Source: Caballeronia concitans (lineage in GTDB: Bacteria; Pseudomonadota; Gammaproteobacteria; Burkholderiales; Burkholderiaceae). Taken from it: a stretch of 64,000 bases of DNA. The notes below the pieces were generated by a model. It did no database searches. It had not been told where the DNA came from and saw nothing but the letters and a program-made list of their open reading frames with translations. The translations under genes were made by a program, and so were the position numbers. The stretch spans positions 1 through 64,000 of the forward strand of contig NZ_FCNV02000010.1 of assembly GCF_001544615.1 (NCBI RefSeq), written 5' to 3'. The stretch's first letter is position 1. Every line of letters begins with the position of its first letter. Below are positions 28,417 to 41,319 of the stretch, piece by piece.

Positions 28417-28734
28417 ATGCGTGAAATTCGGACATTCGAACTCGACCGGCGCGATGCGCCTACGCGCTGGTCCAGCCATCGCCCACAAACGCTGCGCGTG
28501 CAGCGCGGTCAAATCTGGATGACGGTGGAAGGCAAGGCGGACGATCACTGGCTCGCTGCGGGCGATGCGATCGAGCTGACGCCGTTTTCGACGATCTGGG
28601 TCAGCGGCGCATGCGATGGCAGCCGCTTTTCGCTGGCGTCGGTTTCGGCGCGCGGGCGGAGCGTCGGGGAAATTGTGCGCGCGTGGCTGGGCAAGCGCGT
28701 GGGGCAGAGCGGCGCCGCGGTGTCGAACCTCTAA
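28417..28734 (+). CDS. DUF2917 domain protein
   Basis: A 105-residue small beta-rich protein. TLRVQRGQIWMTVEGKADDHWLAAGDAIELTP (about residues 25-56) has the DUF2917 pattern, a cupin-like repeat of strands ending in a conserved W and GD. ATG 28417 follows CGGGAGC, and the longer upstream reading would run into the operator region. It is divergent from the MocR regulator that probably controls it. Biochemical function unknown. Confidence 0.8.
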   Translation: MREIRTFELDRRDAPTRWSSHRPQTLRVQRGQIWMTVEGKADDHWLAAGDAIELTPFSTIWVSGACDGSRFSLASVSARGRSVGEIVRAWLGKRVGQSGAAVSNL

Positions 28735-28750
28735 GCGGACGAAGCAGGCG

Positions 28751-28775
28751 AAAAAAAACCCGGCCAGAGCCGGGT
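28751..28775 (-). terminator. Rho-independent terminator of acnA
   Basis: ACCCGGC (28758-28764) pairs with GCCGGGT (28769-28775) around CAGA. Read on the minus strand the stem is followed by eight T (the A run at 28751-28758). It lies about 50 bp past the acnA stop and may also help end the plus-strand DUF2917 gene. Confidence 0.88.
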
Positions 28776-28828
28776 CCAATGTTCCCGCGCTCTTTCGAGC
28801 GCGGTCACCTGCAAAACACCACGCGTGC

Positions 28829-31546
<2,718 letters not shown>

Positions 31547-31614
31547 GGTTGTTTTCCTAGGGCTAAACGAGGAAATGCTTCGATTCAACGTTACTGTATG
31601 ACCGAGTCGATCGA

Positions 31615-33066
31615 CTAAATCACATACAGATCGACGTATTCATTGACCGGCATTGCTTCGAGCTTTGCCTGATCGAGCGATACCGCGAGGATCGCCTGTT
31701 GTTGCCTGGTTGGAAAGCGGCGCGCGAGGTTCGTCTTGAACTTCTCGACGAGCAGCGGAATGCCGTCCGCGCGGCGGCGCTTGTGACCGATCGGATATTC
31801 GACCGCGATTTCATCGAGCTTCGTGCCGTCATTGAATTCGACAGTCAGCGCGTTCGCAATCGAGCGCTTGTCCGGATCGAAATAATCCTTCGTGTATTGC
31901 GGGTCTTCCACGCATTCCATTTTCGCGCGCAACGTGTCGATGCGCGGGTCTTTCGCCACGATGTCTTCGTAATCGGCGGCGGTCAGGCGGCCGAAAATGA
32001 GCGGCACGGCGACCATGTACTGGATGCAGTGATCGCGGTCCGCGGGGTTATCCAGCGGGCCTTTCTTGTCGATGATGCGAATGGCCGCTTCGTGCGTGCG
32101 AATGGTGATCTTCCTGATGTCCTCGACGCCTCGGCCCATTTCCTCGAGCTTGTCGTGCAAGGTCATGGCCGCTTCCACCGCCGTCTGCGCATGGAACTCG
32201 GCCGGGAACGAAATCTTGAAGAGCACGTTCTCCATCACGTACGAGCCATACGGACGCTGGAACTTGAACGCATTGCCCTTGAAGAGGACATCGTAGAAGC
32301 CCCAGGTCTTGGCAGTCAGCACGGACGGATAGCCCATTTCGCCGGTCTTCGCGATGAGCGCGAGACGCACGGCGCGGGACGTGGCGTCGCCTGCGGCCCA
32401 CGACTTGCGCGAGCCCGTATTCGGCGCATGACGATACGTGCGCAGCGAGTGGCCATCGACGAACGCGAGCGATACCGCGTTGATCAGCTCGTCGCGCGTG
32501 AGGCCGATCATCTGGCCGACGACCGCAGTGGACGCGAGCTTCACGAGCAGCACGTGGTCGAGGCCGACTTTGTTGAACGAGTTCTCGAGCGCGATGCAGC
32601 CCTGAATCTCGTGCGCCTTGACCATCGCGATCAGGACGTCTTTCATCGTGAGCGGCTTCTTGCCGGACGCGACGGCGTTGCGCGACAGCCAGTCCGCGGT
32701 GGCGAGAATGCCGCCGAGGTTATCCGACGGATGACCCCATTCGGCGGCGAGCCAGGTGTCGTTGAAGTCGAGCCAGCGGATCATCGCGCCGATGTTGAAC
32801 GCGGCCTGAACCGGATCGAGCTGGAACTGGGTGCCGGGCACTTTCGCGCCGTTGGGGACGATCGTGCCGGGCACGATCGGTCCCATCAGCTTGGTGCAGG
32901 CGGGGTAGGAGAGCGCTTCGAGTCCGCAACCGAGCGTATCGATCAGGCAGTTGCGCGCGGTGTCGAGCGCAAGCGTACTGTCGACGTGGTAGTCGAGCAC
33001 GTAATCGACTATATCGACGAGTACCTTGTCCGGATCGGGGCGGACATTGGAAATCGGTGCGGACAT
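31615..33066 (-). CDS. prpD: 2-methylcitrate dehydratase (MmgE/PrpD family)
   Basis: A 483-residue cofactor-free dehydratase converting 2-methylcitrate to 2-methyl-cis-aconitate. PrpD proteins can also dehydrate citrate. Visible: [16 protein letters not shown] (about residues 37-52), [22 protein letters not shown] (about 97-118) with the conserved D/N-W-GHPSDN signature, and [21 protein letters not shown]. 68 bp upstream of acnA on the same strand. No prpB lyase, acnD or prpF accompanies it, so it may be geared to the TCA cluster. Confidence 0.92.
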   Translation of the reverse strand: MSAPISNVRPDPDKVLVDIVDYVLDYHVDSTLALDTARNCLIDTLGCGLEALSYPACTKLMGPIVPGTIVPNGAKVPGTQFQLDPVQAAFNIGAMIRWLDFNDTWLAAEWGHPSDNLGGILATADWLSRNAVASGKKPLTMKDVLIAMVKAHEIQGCIALENSFNKVGLDHVLLVKLASTAVVGQMIGLTRDELINAVSLAFVDGHSLRTYRHAPNTGSRKSWAAGDATSRAVRLALIAKTGEMGYPSVLTAKTWGFYDVLFKGNAFKFQRPYGSYVMENVLFKISFPAEFHAQTAVEAAMTLHDKLEEMGRGVEDIRKITIRTHEAAIRIIDKKGPLDNPADRDHCIQYMVAVPLIFGRLTAADYEDIVAKDPRIDTLRAKMECVEDPQYTKDYFDPDKRSIANALTVEFNDGTKLDEIAVEYPIGHKRRRADGIPLLVEKFKTNLARRFPTRQQQAILAVSLDQAKLEAMPVNEYVDLYVI

Positions 33067-33096
33067 CGAGGATTCCTGTTTATAGGCTGACGTCGC

Positions 33097-33618
33097 TTAT
33101 TCCGCCGGCTTGAGCATGAGCGGATTCTGCTTCAGCGCTTCGGCCTGCGTCGGAGCGGTTGCGCCCGCGGCCATTTCCGAGGTCATGCATTCGTCGGCAA
33201 GGCGCGACGAGTCCTTGTCCGAGAACAGCATTGCCTTGGTCGGGATCACGACGAGATCCATGCCCGAGGCCGAATCGTGGAAGCGATCGGCGCCGGTCGT
33301 CGTGTCTTGACGCGGCAGCTTGTAGTCCTTCTTCGCCCAGTTCACCGTGACGACGGAGTCACGCTTCATGTCGCCTTTCAGATAGAAAGCGAGGCCGTCC
33401 TTGCAGGCCCACTTGGTGGAACCTTCGGGAATCGGGTCCGTCTTGGCTGCTGCAGCCGCCGCTGCCTTGGGCGAGCGCTTGATGATGCGGCGGGCCGGAG
33501 CGGGGCGCTTGGCCTTGGCCGCGCTCGACTCGGTTGTCGCGGCGAACGCGTCGGCGCTCACGAACACGCTGGTGGTGGCCAGGGTGCCGACGATTGCAGC
33601 GATCAGAAGCTTATTCAT
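33097..33618 (-). CDS. Exported small protein with a MliC-like C-terminal half
   Basis: 173 residues. Sec signal peptide MNKLLIAAIVGTLATTSVFV with cleavage after AFA (about 26), an Ala/Lys/Arg-rich linker (about 30-60), then a folded part with two cysteines (STKWACKDGLAFYLKG; SRLADECMTSEMA) that may form a disulfide. The C-terminal arrangement resembles MliC/C-type lysozyme inhibitors, but the match is by eye only. It stands between prpD and prpC, a layout seen in Burkholderia TCA clusters. Function uncertain. Confidence 0.7.
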   Translation of the reverse strand: MNKLLIAAIVGTLATTSVFVSADAFAATTESSAAKAKRPAPARRIIKRSPKAAAAAAAKTDPIPEGSTKWACKDGLAFYLKGDMKRDSVVTVNWAKKDYKLPRQDTTTGADRFHDSASGMDLVVIPTKAMLFSDKDSSRLADECMTSEMAAGATAPTQAEALKQNPLMLKPAE

Positions 33619-33706
33619 CTAAAAACCTTTCAAAAACATTGGGGTTAAATGGCAGTTGTTGCGCGGATTGGAACGCATGACGAACCGTTCCGATCGCGCA
33701 AGCCCG

Positions 33707-34882
33707 CTATTTTCGCTTATTTATCGGCACGAACTTCAAATTCTCGGGGCCGGTGTAGTTGGCGCTCGGCCGGATGATCTTGTTGTCGATACGTTGTTCG
33801 ATGATGTGCGCGCTCCAGCCCGACGTGCGCGAAATCACGAAGAGCGGCGTGAACATGGCGGTGGGCACGCCCATCATGTGATACGAGACCGCGCTGAACC
33901 AGTCGAGATTGGGGAACATCTTCTTCGCGTCCCACATGACCGATTCGAGGCGCTCGGCGATATCGAACATCTTGGTGTCGCCCGCTTCCTTCGACAGCGA
34001 CTTCGCCACGTCCTTGATGACCTTGTTGCGCGGGTCCGAGATGGTGTAGACCGGATGCCCGAAGCCGATCACGACTTCCTTGTTCTCGACGCGACGGCGG
34101 ATATCGCTTTCCGCTTCGTCGGGCGTCTGATAGCGCGACTGGATATCGAACGCGGCTTCGTTCGCGCCGCCGTGCTTCGGGCCGCGCAGCGCGCCGATCG
34201 CGCCGGTGATCGCGGAATAGATGTCCGAGCCCGTGCCCGCGATCACGCGGCTCGTGAACGTCGATGCGTTGAATTCGTGTTCGGCGTAGAGATTGAGCGA
34301 GACGTGCATCGCCTTGACACACGATTCCGACGGCTCCACGCCATGCAGCAGATGCAGGAAGTGACCGCCGATGGAATCGTCGTCGGTTTCGACTTCGATG
34401 CGGCGGCCGTTGTGCGAATAGTGGTACCAGTAGAGCAGCATGGAGCCGAGCGACGCCATCAGCCGGTCGGCGATGTCCTTCGCGCCGGCCACGTTGTGAT
34501 CGTCCTTCTCGGGCAGCACCGTGCCGAGCACGGACACGCCGGTGCGCATCACGTCCATGGGGTGCGCGGAAGCGGGAATCCATTCCAGCGCGGCCTTGAG
34601 GTTCGCGGGCAGGCCGCGCAGCGCCTTCAGCTTGGCCTTGTACGCGGCGAGTTCCGCGACGTTCGGCAGCTTGCCGTGCACGAGCAGATACGCGATTTCC
34701 TCGAACTCGCTCGTGGTCGCGACATCGAGAATGTCGTAGCCGCGATAGTGCAGGTCGTTGCCGGTGCGGCCGACCGTGCAGAGCGCGGTATTGCCCGCCG
34801 TCACGCCCGAAAGCGCGACGGATTTCTTCGGCTTGAAACCACCCGCTGCCGCGGGCGAGTCGCTCGTTGCGGTATCGCTCAT
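33707..34882 (-). CDS. prpC: 2-methylcitrate synthase / citrate synthase (PrpC type)
   Basis: A 391-residue dimeric-type citrate synthase condensing propionyl-CoA (or acetyl-CoA) with oxaloacetate. The catalytic His region is [16 protein letters not shown] (about residues 228-243), with [14 protein letters not shown] (the HPVY form typical of PrpC, about 270-283) and Asp in [17 protein letters not shown] 34882 gives [10 protein letters not shown]. Upstream frames continue but lack a start site. It is distinct from the hexameric GltA gene 8 kb away, so the locus holds two citrate-synthase types. Confidence 0.93.
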   Translation of the reverse strand: MSDTATSDSPAAAGGFKPKKSVALSGVTAGNTALCTVGRTGNDLHYRGYDILDVATTSEFEEIAYLLVHGKLPNVAELAAYKAKLKALRGLPANLKAALEWIPASAHPMDVMRTGVSVLGTVLPEKDDHNVAGAKDIADRLMASLGSMLLYWYHYSHNGRRIEVETDDDSIGGHFLHLLHGVEPSESCVKAMHVSLNLYAEHEFNASTFTSRVIAGTGSDIYSAITGAIGALRGPKHGGANEAAFDIQSRYQTPDEAESDIRRRVENKEVVIGFGHPVYTISDPRNKVIKDVAKSLSKEAGDTKMFDIAERLESVMWDAKKMFPNLDWFSAVSYHMMGVPTAMFTPLFVISRTSGWSAHIIEQRIDNKIIRPSANYTGPENLKFVPINKRK

Positions 34883-34985
34883 TGCTTCAAGTCTCCTGTG
34901 TACGCCCGTCACGCGGCGTCGTCTCTTCTGCCTGGAAGGCGCGTCGCGCGTCGAGCCCGTACGCGGTGGAACGAAACCTTTGCAT

Positions 34986-36011
34986 TCATGCCGCGCTTCC
35001 CATCGACGATGCCACGGCCAGCGTCCCTCCGAAAAGCGGCGCGCATTCGTCGGGCATTGCGAGGCCCGTGGCTTGCGCGCGGCGCAGCACGGACCAGTAA
35101 TAGCGATAGCTCGCGCGGTCGTGCAGCGTGTCGCCGTGGCGCGTCGGGCCCCAGTGGGCGCGTTGCGCCGCGAGCAGGATCTCGGCGGCGAGCGTGACTT
35201 CATCGGCGCGCGGAGAAAAGGCCGCGACGATAGGTCGAATCTGCTCCGGATGAATGCTCCACATGCGCGTGTAGCCGAACTCGTTGCGGGCGCGCGCGGC
35301 ATCGTTGGCGACGACGCTCATGTCGCGCACTTCCGTCGATACGTTATGCGACGGCGCCTTGCCATGCGCGTGACACGCTGCCGCGATCTCCAGCTTCGCG
35401 CGCCGCACGAGCGGATGCTCGAACTGGCCGGGCGAGCGCATGGCGGTATCGGGAATGGCGCCGTTGTGCGCGGACACGAAGTCCATCAGGCCGAAGCTCA
35501 GCGATTCCACGCCGGGCAGCGCGGCCAGCGCGAACACTTCCGCGAGCGCGCCGTGCGTTTCGACCAGCACATGACACGGAATGGATTGCGCGACGCGGAA
35601 CTCGCGGCGCGATGCCTCGATGAACGCGACCATCTCGGCGGCGTCGGACACGCTGCGGATCTTCGGCAGCATGACGAACGCGGGCGCCTTCTTCGCGTGA
35701 CGCAGGATGATGCGCACGTCGTCGCGCCATGCCCGGTGATGAAAGTCGTGGATGCGCACGCCGACGCGCCCGAAGCGGTCGTCCTCGCCGCCGACGAACG
35801 ACGCCACCATCTCCGCGTGCTCGGCTTCGTGGCCGACCTGCGCGCCGTCTTCGCAATCGAGCGTGATGTCGAACACCGGCCCGAGTTCGGCCTGCAACGC
35901 AAGCGACTTCCTGATCAGCTTCTCGCTGCCGGCGTAGTGATCGCAGGGCGGCAGGACAGCGGGTTGAGGCTCGCCGTCAAAGAGCACTTCGGCGGGGGTG
36001 AGAGCGGGCAT
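34986..36011 (-). CDS. CoA-ester lyase of the HpcH/HpaI (CitE-like) family
   Basis: 341 residues with a TIM-barrel Mg-dependent aldolase/lyase fold. Likely Mg and catalytic residues are in [20 protein letters not shown] (about residues 50-69), [17 protein letters not shown] (about 114) and [17 protein letters not shown] (about 148). CitE-like proteins cleave or hydrolyse malyl-, citramalyl- or methylmalyl-CoA type thioesters. It lies between prpC and mdh in the minus-strand TCA group, which suggests a role in feeding C4/C5 acids into the cycle. Exact substrate unknown. Confidence 0.87.
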   Translation of the reverse strand: MPALTPAEVLFDGEPQPAVLPPCDHYAGSEKLIRKSLALQAELGPVFDITLDCEDGAQVGHEAEHAEMVASFVGGEDDRFGRVGVRIHDFHHRAWRDDVRIILRHAKKAPAFVMLPKIRSVSDAAEMVAFIEASRREFRVAQSIPCHVLVETHGALAEVFALAALPGVESLSFGLMDFVSAHNGAIPDTAMRSPGQFEHPLVRRAKLEIAAACHAHGKAPSHNVSTEVRDMSVVANDAARARNEFGYTRMWSIHPEQIRPIVAAFSPRADEVTLAAEILLAAQRAHWGPTRHGDTLHDRASYRYYWSVLRRAQATGLAMPDECAPLFGGTLAVASSMGSAA

Positions 36012-36136
36012 TGTCGGCGTCGGGTCCGATTGAAAAAAGGAGTTCGATGCTGCTCGTGCTTTTCATACTTCTGATGGGTCTGATTCGGCCGCGCTCGAAG
36101 GTTCGTTGCGATTCTTCAAGCGCGATCGAATCAGCC

Positions 36137-36185
36137 GCGAACGCCGCGAGGCGTTCGCGCTGACGGGAACCGCGCGGGCTCCCGT
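36137..36185 (-). terminator. Paired hairpins after mdh
   Basis: On the minus strand, just past the mdh stop, an ACGGGA/TCCCGT stem (36163-36185) is followed by a perfect 9-bp stem GCGAACGCC/GGCGTTCGC with a four-base loop (36137-36158). No T run follows. It could be a weak or Rho-assisted terminator, or an mRNA stability element between mdh and the lyase gene. Confidence 0.4.
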
Positions 36186-36199
36186 TGATGCCGTGATGC

Positions 36200-37186
36200 T
36201 TACTTGCCCAGCAGATGAGCGACGCCGTCACGCTCTTCGAGCAGTTCGTTCAGCGTGCCGTCCATCTTTTCGCGCGAGAACGCGTCGATTTCCAGGCCTT
36301 CGACACGCTTGTACTCGCCGTTTTCGCACGTGACCGGCACGCCGTAGATGATGTCTTCCGGAATGCCGTACGAGCCGTCCGACGGAATGCCCATCGTGAC
36401 CCACTTGCCGTTGGTGCCGAGCACCCAGTCACGCACGTGATCGATCGCCGCGTTGGCCGCCGATGCCGCCGAAGACAGGCCGCGCGCTTCGATGATCGCC
36501 GCGCCGCGCTTGCCGACCGTCGGGATGAACGTGTTGCGGTTCCATTCGTCGTCGTTGATGAGCTTCGTGAGGCTTTCGCCTTCGGCGGTGGCGAAGCGGA
36601 AGTCGGGGTACATCGTCGGCGAGTGGTTGCCCCACACGACGAGCTTTTCGATCGATGCGACCGGCTTGCCCGACTTGGCCGCGAGCTGCGACAGCGCGCG
36701 GTTGTGGTCCAGACGCAGCATGGCGGTGAAGTTCTTCTTCGGCAGGTCCGGCGCCGACTTCATCGCGATATAGGCGTTCGTGTTCGCCGGGTTGCCGACG
36801 ACCAGCACCTTCACGTCGCGGCTCGCGACTTCGTTCAGCGCCTTGCCCTGAACCGTGAAGATCTCGGCGTTCGCCGACAGCAGGTCCTTGCGCTCCATGC
36901 CCTTCGAACGCGGACGCGCGCCGACCAGCAACGCGATGTCGGCGTCCTTGAACGCAACCTTGGGATCGTCCGTGACGACCACGCCGGCGAGCAGCGGGAA
37001 CGCGCAGTCTTCGAGTTCCATCACGACGCCCTTCACGGCGGCTTGCGCTTGCGGCAGATCGAGCAACTGAAGGATCACGGGCTGGTCTTTGCCGAGCAGA
37101 TCGCCATTGGCGATACGGAACAGCAGCGAGTAGCCGATTTGACCTGCGGCGCCGGTGACGGCAACGCGCTTTGCGGACTTAGCCAT
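36200..37186 (-). CDS. mdh: Malate dehydrogenase
   Basis: A 328-residue NAD-dependent malate dehydrogenase of the cytosolic-type (LDH-like) family common in beta-proteobacteria: malate + NAD+ to oxaloacetate. Rossmann [19 protein letters not shown] (residues 8-26), substrate arginine loop [14 protein letters not shown] (about 91-104), [11 protein letters not shown] (about 129-139) and catalytic His in [13 protein letters not shown] (about 185-197). ATG 37186 gives [12 protein letters not shown]. It is divergent from the GntR regulator with a 568-bp gap. Confidence 0.97.
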   Translation of the reverse strand: MAKSAKRVAVTGAAGQIGYSLLFRIANGDLLGKDQPVILQLLDLPQAQAAVKGVVMELEDCAFPLLAGVVVTDDPKVAFKDADIALLVGARPRSKGMERKDLLSANAEIFTVQGKALNEVASRDVKVLVVGNPANTNAYIAMKSAPDLPKKNFTAMLRLDHNRALSQLAAKSGKPVASIEKLVVWGNHSPTMYPDFRFATAEGESLTKLINDDEWNRNTFIPTVGKRGAAIIEARGLSSAASAANAAIDHVRDWVLGTNGKWVTMGIPSDGSYGIPEDIIYGVPVTCENGEYKRVEGLEIDAFSREKMDGTLNELLEERDGVAHLLGK

Positions 37187-37754
37187 TGAAACTCTCCTGG
37201 ACGGTACGTGGAACGCTAGGGAAAAACGCCATTTTATGCGCGTTACGCGAAGCGTTGATGAAGACATGCCGGCCATGCCGTCCGCTCAAGGTAGATAGCG
37301 GCGCAACGCTTGCGCCGCGTGAAAGCGTGACGGCATGGCTGTCATGCCATGAATCCTTCTCTTCGAGCGAGAGGCTGCGCGGTATGCGTGAGGGAACGGC
37401 GATTCGCTAGAGTCTGACGGACAAGCGCCCAAACGAGACGGCGCTGGACGTTGCGAGGCGGTAGGCAGGCAGCGGCGCGCGAATCGTTTGGCGATCGGCG
37501 TGAGGCGAAAGCGAAAGGGCGTGCCTGGCGGTTGGTGACGCTTGAACCGGAACCTTCCGAAGCCCGCTTCCGGCGAAAACCGCCGGAGAGACCAGGCTGA
37601 ACGGACGTTCGCCGGATTGCGTCATGACCCGCAAACCCTTGCTCGCCAAGGAGTGTAGGATTGGTCGGAGGCAAAGTCAACAGTATCTTATGTCTTATAT
37701 AAGACATAGGATCTTGCGGGAAAATGTGGACGCGCGGCAGCCCTTTGTGTTGAA
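37187..37754. other. 568-bp gap between mdh and the GntR gene
   Basis: No convincing gene. A 158-codon minus-strand frame here shows no recognisable domain and crosses into the GntR gene, so I discard it. The gap holds a small GGCATG/CATGCC hairpin (37332-37348), an mdh-side AT-rich patch (ATTTTATGCG, about 37231-37240, CATAAAAT on the minus strand, possible -10) and the 20-bp palindrome at 37689-37708. The length suggests long leader or extra regulation of mdh. Confidence 0.5.
37689..37708. promoter_or_regulatory. 20-bp perfect palindrome, likely GntR (HutC-type) operator
   Basis: TATGTCTTAT followed directly by ATAAGACATA, in strong AT contrast to the surroundings, 46 bp upstream of the GntR ATG. 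Core GTCTTATATAAGAC has the symmetry expected for a HutC-subfamily operator and overlaps where a -10 box would lie, so autorepression is likely. No second copy was found upstream of sdhC, gltA, acnA or prpC. Confidence 0.65.
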
Positions 37755-38561
37755 ATGCGCGGCATGAATTCCAACGCGGCAAACCCGGCGAGCAGCATCC
37801 CACCGAACGGCAACGCACAGTCGGCCGAGGCTGCTGGCGCGCCGTCGCCGACGTTCAGTCCGCTGTATCAGCAAATCAAGGCGCTCATCACGCAGGGCCT
37901 CGAATCGGGCGAATGGAAGCCGGGCGAAATCATTCCGAGCGAAGTGGAACTGGCCGCGCGCTATAAGGTGAGTCAGGGCACGGTGCGCAAAGCCATCGAC
38001 GAGCTCGCCGCCGACAATCTTCTCGTGCGCCGCCAGGGCAAGGGTACGTTCGTTGCGACGCACAGCGAAGATCGCGTGCAGTTCCGCTTCCTTCGCCTTC
38101 TGCCGGACGACGGCGACGTTCATCCCCACGTAAGCCGCCTGCTCGAATGCCGGCGTCTGCGCGCGCCCGCCGAGATTGCCCGTCAGCTCGACCTCAAGCC
38201 CGCCGATCCCGTGGTGCTCATCAAGCGCCTTCTGCAGTTCGACGGCGTGACGACCGTGCTGGATGAAATCTGGCTGCCTGGCGCGGTGTTCCGCGGCCTC
38301 ACGGCCGAACGGCTGGCCGAGTACAAGGGTCCGCTGTACGCCATGTTCGAAACCGAATTCGGCACGCGCATGATCCGGGCATCGGAGAAGATCCGCGCGG
38401 TCGCGGCGGACGAGACGGTCGCGCAACTGCTCGACGTCCAGCACGGCTTTCCGCTGCTGTCGGTCGAGCGGATTTCCTACACGTACGGCGATCGCCCGGT
38501 GGAAGTGCGGCGCGGCTGGTACGTGACGACCGGCTACTACTATCAGAACGACCTGAGTTGA
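37755..38561 (+). CDS. GntR/HutC-family regulator in the TCA cluster
   Basis: 268 residues (alternative ATG at 37764). The disordered N-terminus is followed by the winged helix (LYQQIKALITQGLESGEWKPGE; LAARYKVSQGTVRKAIDELAAD, about residues 37-83) and a UTRA/HutC effector domain (HPHVSRLLECRRLRAPAEIARQL to SVERISYTYGDRPVEVRRGWY). The effector is probably an organic acid or cofactor. It sits between divergent mdh and the sdh operon, and its palindrome lies in its own promoter. Likely a TCA-gene regulator, though only autoregulation is suggested by sites I can see. Confidence 0.9.
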   Translation: MRGMNSNAANPASSIPPNGNAQSAEAAGAPSPTFSPLYQQIKALITQGLESGEWKPGEIIPSEVELAARYKVSQGTVRKAIDELAADNLLVRRQGKGTFVATHSEDRVQFRFLRLLPDDGDVHPHVSRLLECRRLRAPAEIARQLDLKPADPVVLIKRLLQFDGVTTVLDEIWLPGAVFRGLTAERLAEYKGPLYAMFETEFGTRMIRASEKIRAVAADETVAQLLDVQHGFPLLSVERISYTYGDRPVEVRRGWYVTTGYYYQNDLS

Positions 38562-38698
38562 GCGAATGAGCAAAGTAATCGCGGACATCGGCTGAATTGT
38601 CCGCGAAGTGTCGACAGGGCATTCATGTTCGCCATTTTCACGCGCGCAGCAACAGTCTCTTGGGCGGGTTTTCCCTGCAGCGTGAAATAAAAAGGCGC

Positions 38699-38704
38699 TA
38701 AAAT
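38699..38704 (+). promoter_or_regulatory. Possible -10 box of the sdhCDAB operon
   Basis: TAAAAT 35 bp before the sdhC start, in an AT-rich patch (AAATAAAAAGG upstream). The matching -35 is poor (TTTTCC region), suggesting an activator or weak promoter. A guess from composition and position. Confidence 0.3.
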
Positions 38705-38738
38705 CGCGGATTAGTGTAATAACAAGTTGGGGTCTAGC

Positions 38739-39149
38739 ATGGCTGAAGCCGTAAAAAAACCAAGGCCTGAGTACCGGAACATCGGACTTGGGCAGATCGC
38801 GAAATATCGCTTGCCGCTAGCAGGGAAGGTCTCCATCCTGCACCGTATCAGCGGTTTGCTGCTCTTCGTTGCACTGCCGTTTCTGCTGTATCTGCTCGAT
38901 CAGAGTCTGACGTCGGAAATTAGTTTCGACGCGTTCAAAGGCTTCCTTGCCCACCCCATCGTCAAGATCATCACGCTCGTGCTGTCCTGGGCGTATCTGC
39001 ATCACTTCTGCGCAGGCATCCGCTTTCTCGTGCTCGACACGCACGTCGCCGTGAACAAGGAAGGCGGCCGCCAGACGGCGCTCGCCGTGCTCGTCGTGTC
39101 GCTGCTGCTGACGCTCGTCGTCGCCCTGAAACTATTCGGAGCCTTCTAA
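38739..39149 (+). CDS. sdhC: Succinate dehydrogenase cytochrome b556 subunit
   Basis: A 136-residue inner-membrane anchor of complex II with three membrane helices. KVSILHRISGLLLFVALPFLL (about residues 30-50) is the quinone-site signature, and LHHFCAGIRFLVLD (about 86-99) contains the axial heme b His. First gene of sdhCDAB; ATG 38739 with sdhD following after 4 bp. Operon order is the standard one for proteobacteria. Confidence 0.95.
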   Translation: MAEAVKKPRPEYRNIGLGQIAKYRLPLAGKVSILHRISGLLLFVALPFLLYLLDQSLTSEISFDAFKGFLAHPIVKIITLVLSWAYLHHFCAGIRFLVLDTHVAVNKEGGRQTALAVLVVSLLLTLVVALKLFGAF

Positions 39150-39153
39150 GAAA

Positions 39154-39522
39154 ATGGGTACGCAAAACAGAGTCGGCTCGAAGCGCCTCGTCGTCGGCGC
39201 ACATTACGGCCTGGGTGACTGGCTCGCGCAGCGCGTGACCGCCATCGTCGTCGCCGTCTATACGCTCGTTCTGCTCGTGCTGTTCTTCGGCGCGCACAGC
39301 TTCTCCTATGAAGGCTGGGCGTCGATCTTCGCGATGCAGTGGATGAAGCTCGCCACTTTCGTAGCCTTGCTTTCGCTCTTCTATCACGCGTACGTCGGCG
39401 TGCGCGACGTCTGGATGGACTACGTGAAGCCGGTCGGACTCCGCCTGTTCCTGACGGTGCTGACCGTGCTGTGGCTCATCGGATGCGCCGGTTACGCTGC
39501 ACAGATTCTCTGGAGAGTTTAA
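39154..39522 (+). CDS. sdhD: Succinate dehydrogenase hydrophobic anchor subunit
   Basis: 122 residues, three membrane helices. GLGDWLAQRVTAIVVAVYTLVLL (about residues 19-41) and SLFYHAYVGVRDVWMDYVKP (about 71-90), the latter with a candidate heme-ligand His and the conserved D-Y near the quinone site. With SdhC it anchors the flavoprotein and iron-sulfur subunits. 5 bp upstream of sdhA. Confidence 0.95.
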   Translation: MGTQNRVGSKRLVVGAHYGLGDWLAQRVTAIVVAVYTLVLLVLFFGAHSFSYEGWASIFAMQWMKLATFVALLSLFYHAYVGVRDVWMDYVKPVGLRLFLTVLTVLWLIGCAGYAAQILWRV

Positions 39523-39527
39523 AGAAC

Positions 39528-41303
39528 ATGGCTGCAATCAAGACTTCCCTGCCGCGTCGCCGTTTCGACGTGGTCATCGTTGGCGCGGGCGGATCGGGCA
39601 TGCGCGCGTCGCTGCAGCTCGCGCGCGCGGGCCTGTCGGTCGCGGTGCTGTCGAAGGTGTTTCCGACGCGCTCGCACACCGTCGCGGCGCAAGGCGGCAT
39701 CGGCGCATCGCTCGGCAACATGAGCGAAGACAACTGGCACTATCACTTCTACGACACGATCAAGGGCTCCGACTGGCTCGGCGACCAGGACGCGATCGAA
39801 TTCATGTGCCGTGAAGCGCCGAACGCAGTCTACGAACTCGAACACATGGGCATGCCGTTCGACCGCAACGCGGACGGCACCATCTATCAGCGCCCGTTCG
39901 GCGGCCACACGGCGAACTACGGCGAGAAGCCCGTTCAGCGCGCGTGCGCGGCGGCCGACCGTACCGGCCACGCGCTCCTGCACACGCTGTATCAGCAGAA
40001 CGTCGCGGCCAAGACGCACTTCTTCGTCGAGTGGATGGCGCTGGATCTCATCCGCGACGCCGACGGCGACGTGCTGGGCGTGACCGCGCTCGAAATGGAA
40101 ACCGGCGAGGTCTATATCCTCGAAGGCAAGACCACGCTGTTCGCCACGGGCGGCGCGGGCCGCATCTTCGCGGCATCGACGAATGCGTTCATCAATACCG
40201 GCGACGGCCTCGGCATGGCGGCGCGCTCGGGCATCGCGCTGCAGGACATGGAGTTCTGGCAGTTCCACCCGACCGGCGTGGCCGGCGCGGGCGTGCTGAT
40301 CACCGAAGGCGTGCGCGGCGAAGGCGGCATTCTGCGCAACTCGAACGGCGACCGTTTCATGGAGCGCTATGCGCCGACGCTGAAGGATCTGGCGCCGCGC
40401 GACTTCGTTTCGCGTTCGATGGACCAGGAAATCAAGGAAGGCCGCGGCGTGGGTCCGAACAAGGATCACGTGCTGCTCGACCTGTCGCACATCGGCGCCG
40501 AGACGATCATGAAGCGCCTGCCGTCCATCCGTGAAATCGCGCTCAAGTTCGCGAACGTGGACTGCATCAAGGAGCCGATCCCGGTCGTTCCGACCATCCA
40601 CTATCAGATGGGCGGGATTCCGACGAACATGCACGGTCAGGTCGTCGGCACGGCAAACGGCTACAACGATCCGGTCAACGGCTTCTACGCTGTGGGCGAA
40701 TGCTCGTGCGTTTCCGTGCACGGCGCGAACCGCCTCGGCACGAACTCGCTGCTGGACTTGGTGGTGTTCGGCCGCGCGGCGGGCAATCACATCATCAAGT
40801 ACGCGAAGGAGTCGCGCGAGCACAAGCCGCTGCCGGCCGATGCCGCCGACTTCGCGCTCGAGCGCCTCGCCGTGCTGGAGAAATCGACCTCGGGCGAATA
40901 CACGCAGAACATCGCGAACGACATTCGCGCGACGATGCAGGCGCACGCGGGCGTGTTCCGCACGTCGAAGCTGCTGGCCGATGGCGTGGGCAAGATCGCG
41001 GAACTGGCCGAGCGCGTCAAGCACGTGCATCTGAAAGACAAATCGAAGGTGTTCAACACCGCAAAGGTGGAAGCGCTGGAACTGGCGAATCTGATCGAAG
41101 TCGCCCGCGCGACGATGGTCTCGGCCGAAGCGCGCAAGGAAAGCCGCGGCGCGCATGCGCACAGCGACTACGAGCATCGCGACGACGACAACTGGATGCG
41201 CCACACGCTGTGGTTCAGCGAAGGCAATCGCCTCGACTACAAGCCGGTTCAGATGAAGCCGCTGACGGTCGAATCGGTGCCGCCGAAGGCGCGCACCTTC
41301 TAA
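39528..41303 (+). CDS. sdhA: Succinate dehydrogenase flavoprotein subunit
   Basis: A 591-residue catalytic subunit oxidising succinate to fumarate. FAD-binding [21 protein letters not shown] (split across residues 16-36), covalent-FAD His in [17 protein letters not shown] (about 44-60), active-site [21 protein letters not shown] (about 244-264) and [21 protein letters not shown] near 402. C-terminal HTLWF and Y/R-rich tail are complete. Its FAD insertion is assisted by SdhE encoded at the end of the operon. Confidence 0.97.
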   Translation: MAAIKTSLPRRRFDVVIVGAGGSGMRASLQLARAGLSVAVLSKVFPTRSHTVAAQGGIGASLGNMSEDNWHYHFYDTIKGSDWLGDQDAIEFMCREAPNAVYELEHMGMPFDRNADGTIYQRPFGGHTANYGEKPVQRACAAADRTGHALLHTLYQQNVAAKTHFFVEWMALDLIRDADGDVLGVTALEMETGEVYILEGKTTLFATGGAGRIFAASTNAFINTGDGLGMAARSGIALQDMEFWQFHPTGVAGAGVLITEGVRGEGGILRNSNGDRFMERYAPTLKDLAPRDFVSRSMDQEIKEGRGVGPNKDHVLLDLSHIGAETIMKRLPSIREIALKFANVDCIKEPIPVVPTIHYQMGGIPTNMHGQVVGTANGYNDPVNGFYAVGECSCVSVHGANRLGTNSLLDLVVFGRAAGNHIIKYAKESREHKPLPADAADFALERLAVLEKSTSGEYTQNIANDIRATMQAHAGVFRTSKLLADGVGKIAELAERVKHVHLKDKSKVFNTAKVEALELANLIEVARATMVSAEARKESRGAHAHSDYEHRDDDNWMRHTLWFSEGNRLDYKPVQMKPLTVESVPPKARTF

Positions 41304-41319
41304 GGGCAAGGGAATCGAA

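Noticed and set aside
37342-37818. 158-codon minus-strand ORF in the mdh-GntR gap
   Set aside because: No domain, no conserved motif, runs into the GntR gene and covers the palindromic operator.
39519-41309. Long minus-strand frame opposite sdhA
   Set aside because: Antisense shadow rich in Arg/His/Ala. sdhA is complete with cofactor motifs.
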